Source of the DNA: an uncultured Dysgonomonas sp.
GTDB lineage: Bacteria > Bacteroidota > Bacteroidia > Bacteroidales > Dysgonomonadaceae
Direction of reading: 5' to 3'
Assembly (NCBI RefSeq): GCF_900079725.1
Contig: NZ_LT599032.1
Span: 2,713,234-2,777,233 of the forward strand
DNA: 64,000 bases
Shown here: positions 62,976 to 64,000 of the stretch, piece after piece
Layout: each line of letters starts with the position of its first letter
Numbering within the stretch: the first letter of the stretch is position 1
Notes under the pieces: model-generated
Told to the model about the DNA's origin: nothing
Seen by the model: only the letters and a program-made list of their open reading frames with translations
Database searches by the model: none
Translations under genes and position numbers: made by a program

Positions 62976-63512
62976 TTAAGTTCGCCTGTTTCTGATTCTG
63001 CTTAACGAAACGGGAGTTATGCCAAGATAGGATGCAATGTAATGTTGAGGAACTCTTTGCAATATATGTGGGTATTCTTTTAACAATTCCTCATATCTCT
63101 GTTGGGGAGTATTCTTTATACGTGACAGAAAGAGTTTTTGATAGGTGTGAAATCTATCTATTATTTTGTGTTCGTACTCTTGTTTGGCTTCCGGTCTTTT
63201 ATTTACCAGGTCATAGAAATCTTTCTTACTGACAGTCCGAATTGTAGTAGGTTCTATACTCTCAAGAGAAAATAAACTAGGTTGTCCTGCGTACATACTA
63301 TCAAATGAAGCAACGATACTTTCTTCAAAAAAGAATTGAAAAGTAATGTCTTTTCCCTCATTATAGAAGTATAGTCGTAAGCAACCTTTCTCAATATAAT
63401 AGAGATTCTTGGCAACCTCTCCTTCGTTTAATAAAACCGTTTTTGAAGGTATTGTCCGTTGCTCGAAAGAATCTTTTATTCCGCTCCAAAATGATAACGT
63501 TATATGAGGCAT
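62976..63512 (-). CDS. Crp/Fnr-family transcription regulator
   Basis: 178 residues. The N-terminal cyclic-nucleotide-binding-like barrel is evident (TVLLNEGEVAKNLYYIEKGC, LRLYFYNEGKDITFQFFFEE), and the C-terminal segment is a short winged helix (RVPQHYIASYLGITPVSLSR IRNRR). It is complete but short, as in many Bacteroidota cNMP-binding regulators that lack clear cAMP residues. Signal and targets are unknown. It probably controls the DUF4405 gene after it. A -7-like TATCTTTT lies near 63543-63536. Confidence 0.85.
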   Translation of the reverse strand: MPHITLSFWSGIKDSFEQRTIPSKTVLLNEGEVAKNLYYIEKGCLRLYFYNEGKDITFQFFFEESIVASFDSMYAGQPSLFSLESIEPTTIRTVSKKDFYDLVNKRPEAKQEYEHKIIDRFHTYQKLFLSRIKNTPQQRYEELLKEYPHILQRVPQHYIASYLGITPVSLSRIRNRRT

Positions 63513-63763
63513 AGATTTATATACATCTTTAAATCAAAAGATATAAAGTTAGTAAATATTTTTGTAATTCATGCTAAAACAGGGAATTGCCTCCCTGTCT
63601 TCAATTTATGTTACAGTCACTCAAAATAAGTTTCGTCTAATCTGCCAATACTTTACAATTAAAGAAGAACTCAAAATAAAAATCTCATACACTATAAATA
63701 GCGATATGCCTCTCTAAGATATCTTACCTAAGCTCTTCTACGAGCTTTATTTATAAGCTTTCT

Positions 63764-64000
63764 CTATCTTCCCAACCCTTTTTGTTGTTTTGGCTCTTTG
63801 ATCTTTACCCCAATACTCTGTAAAAACTTCTTTTTCTGCTCCCTGAACCAATCCACATAATATATATCGTCAATCGCCAAACACTGCTTTTTCTCCTTAT
63901 CCCGAGCAATAGAAACTACCGCCTCTTTCGCTTCAACGTTTTGCTTATGTTCTGGTGAATACAACTCTCCCGAATATGCGGCTTTCTGTCCCGACAATAT
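63764..64000 (-). CDS. Unidentified protein, C-terminal part only
   Basis: About 78 residues of open frame that runs off the window with no ATG: LSGQKAAYSGELYSPEHKQN, AIDDIYYVDWFREQKKKFLQ, SIGVKIKEPKQQKGLGR. It is Lys-rich, soluble and without a recognisable family; the last residues before the stop look like a basic tail. Being next to the relaxase region it may belong to the mobile element. The spacer 63513-63763 holds nothing I recognise. Confidence 0.4.
   Translation of the reverse strand: MLSGQKAAYSGELYSPEHKQNVEAKEAVVSIARDKEKKQCLAIDDIYYVDWFREQKKKFLQSIGVKIKEPKQQKGLGR

Overview
The window comes from a member of the Bacteroidota, most likely the Bacteroidales (a Dysgonomonas- or Parabacteroides-like organism; the genus is inferred). 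Three things support this. Many genes are preceded by the Bacteroidota sigma -7 box TAnnTTTG, with almost no Shine-Dalgarno sites. Many families are typical of the phylum: DUF4831, DUF4369-thioredoxin, DUF1080, DUF3127, DUF3408, DPP IV and a type IX-like sorting tail. The mobile genes are of Bacteroides type.

Positions 1-54,400 are core chromosome made of short operons. They include purine salvage (xpt and a xanthine permease), a C4-dicarboxylate transporter, valS-plsC, a BASS-type transporter, a GtrA/ArnT-like glycosyltransferase pair, a bifunctional nuclease, and a CYTH protein coupled to an unknown membrane protein. Further along are an FSA-type transaldolase, a FabK/NMO-like flavoprotein, MltF, pnp, argB, rpsO, an SSB-like DUF3127 protein, DacB, DPP IV, queD-queE-rnz, NamZ and dnaX. 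A large AT-rich SIR2/P-loop gene (49736-52195), a probable anti-phage effector, sits alone between a zinc-ribbon membrane protein and dnaX.

From tRNA-Leu(UAG) at 54308 to the end of the window the DNA is accessory. It holds a truncated tyrosine integrase, a complete second integrase, two excisionase-like HTH genes, a DUF3408 gene, an oriT-like structured region, mobC and a MobA/VirD2-type relaxase with a DUF3945 tail. A Crp-family regulator with a DUF4405 membrane protein follows. No conjugation machinery is visible, so this looks like an integrative mobilizable element (or two nested ones) beside a tRNA gene. Several of its genes carry lesions: an integrase truncation, two candidate in-frame TGA codons and a frameshift. 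The core region shows none.

The long intergenic spacers are not empty. Three (around 2.7, 32.6 and 42.8 kb) carry copies of one dispersed repeat made of ggtaacaaaggtaac boxes, CAGTNAA heptamers and TGTCAGA boxes. One copy is interrupted by a 160-bp element with 25-bp inverted ends. There is also a 193-bp MITE-like element upstream of valS, a perfect REP-like palindrome at 38167, and a structured leader with its own promoter and terminator-like hairpin upstream of a methyltransferase. Several small genes (39 aa at 19932, 32 aa at 62331, 26 aa at 39669) were found by reading the sequence directly.
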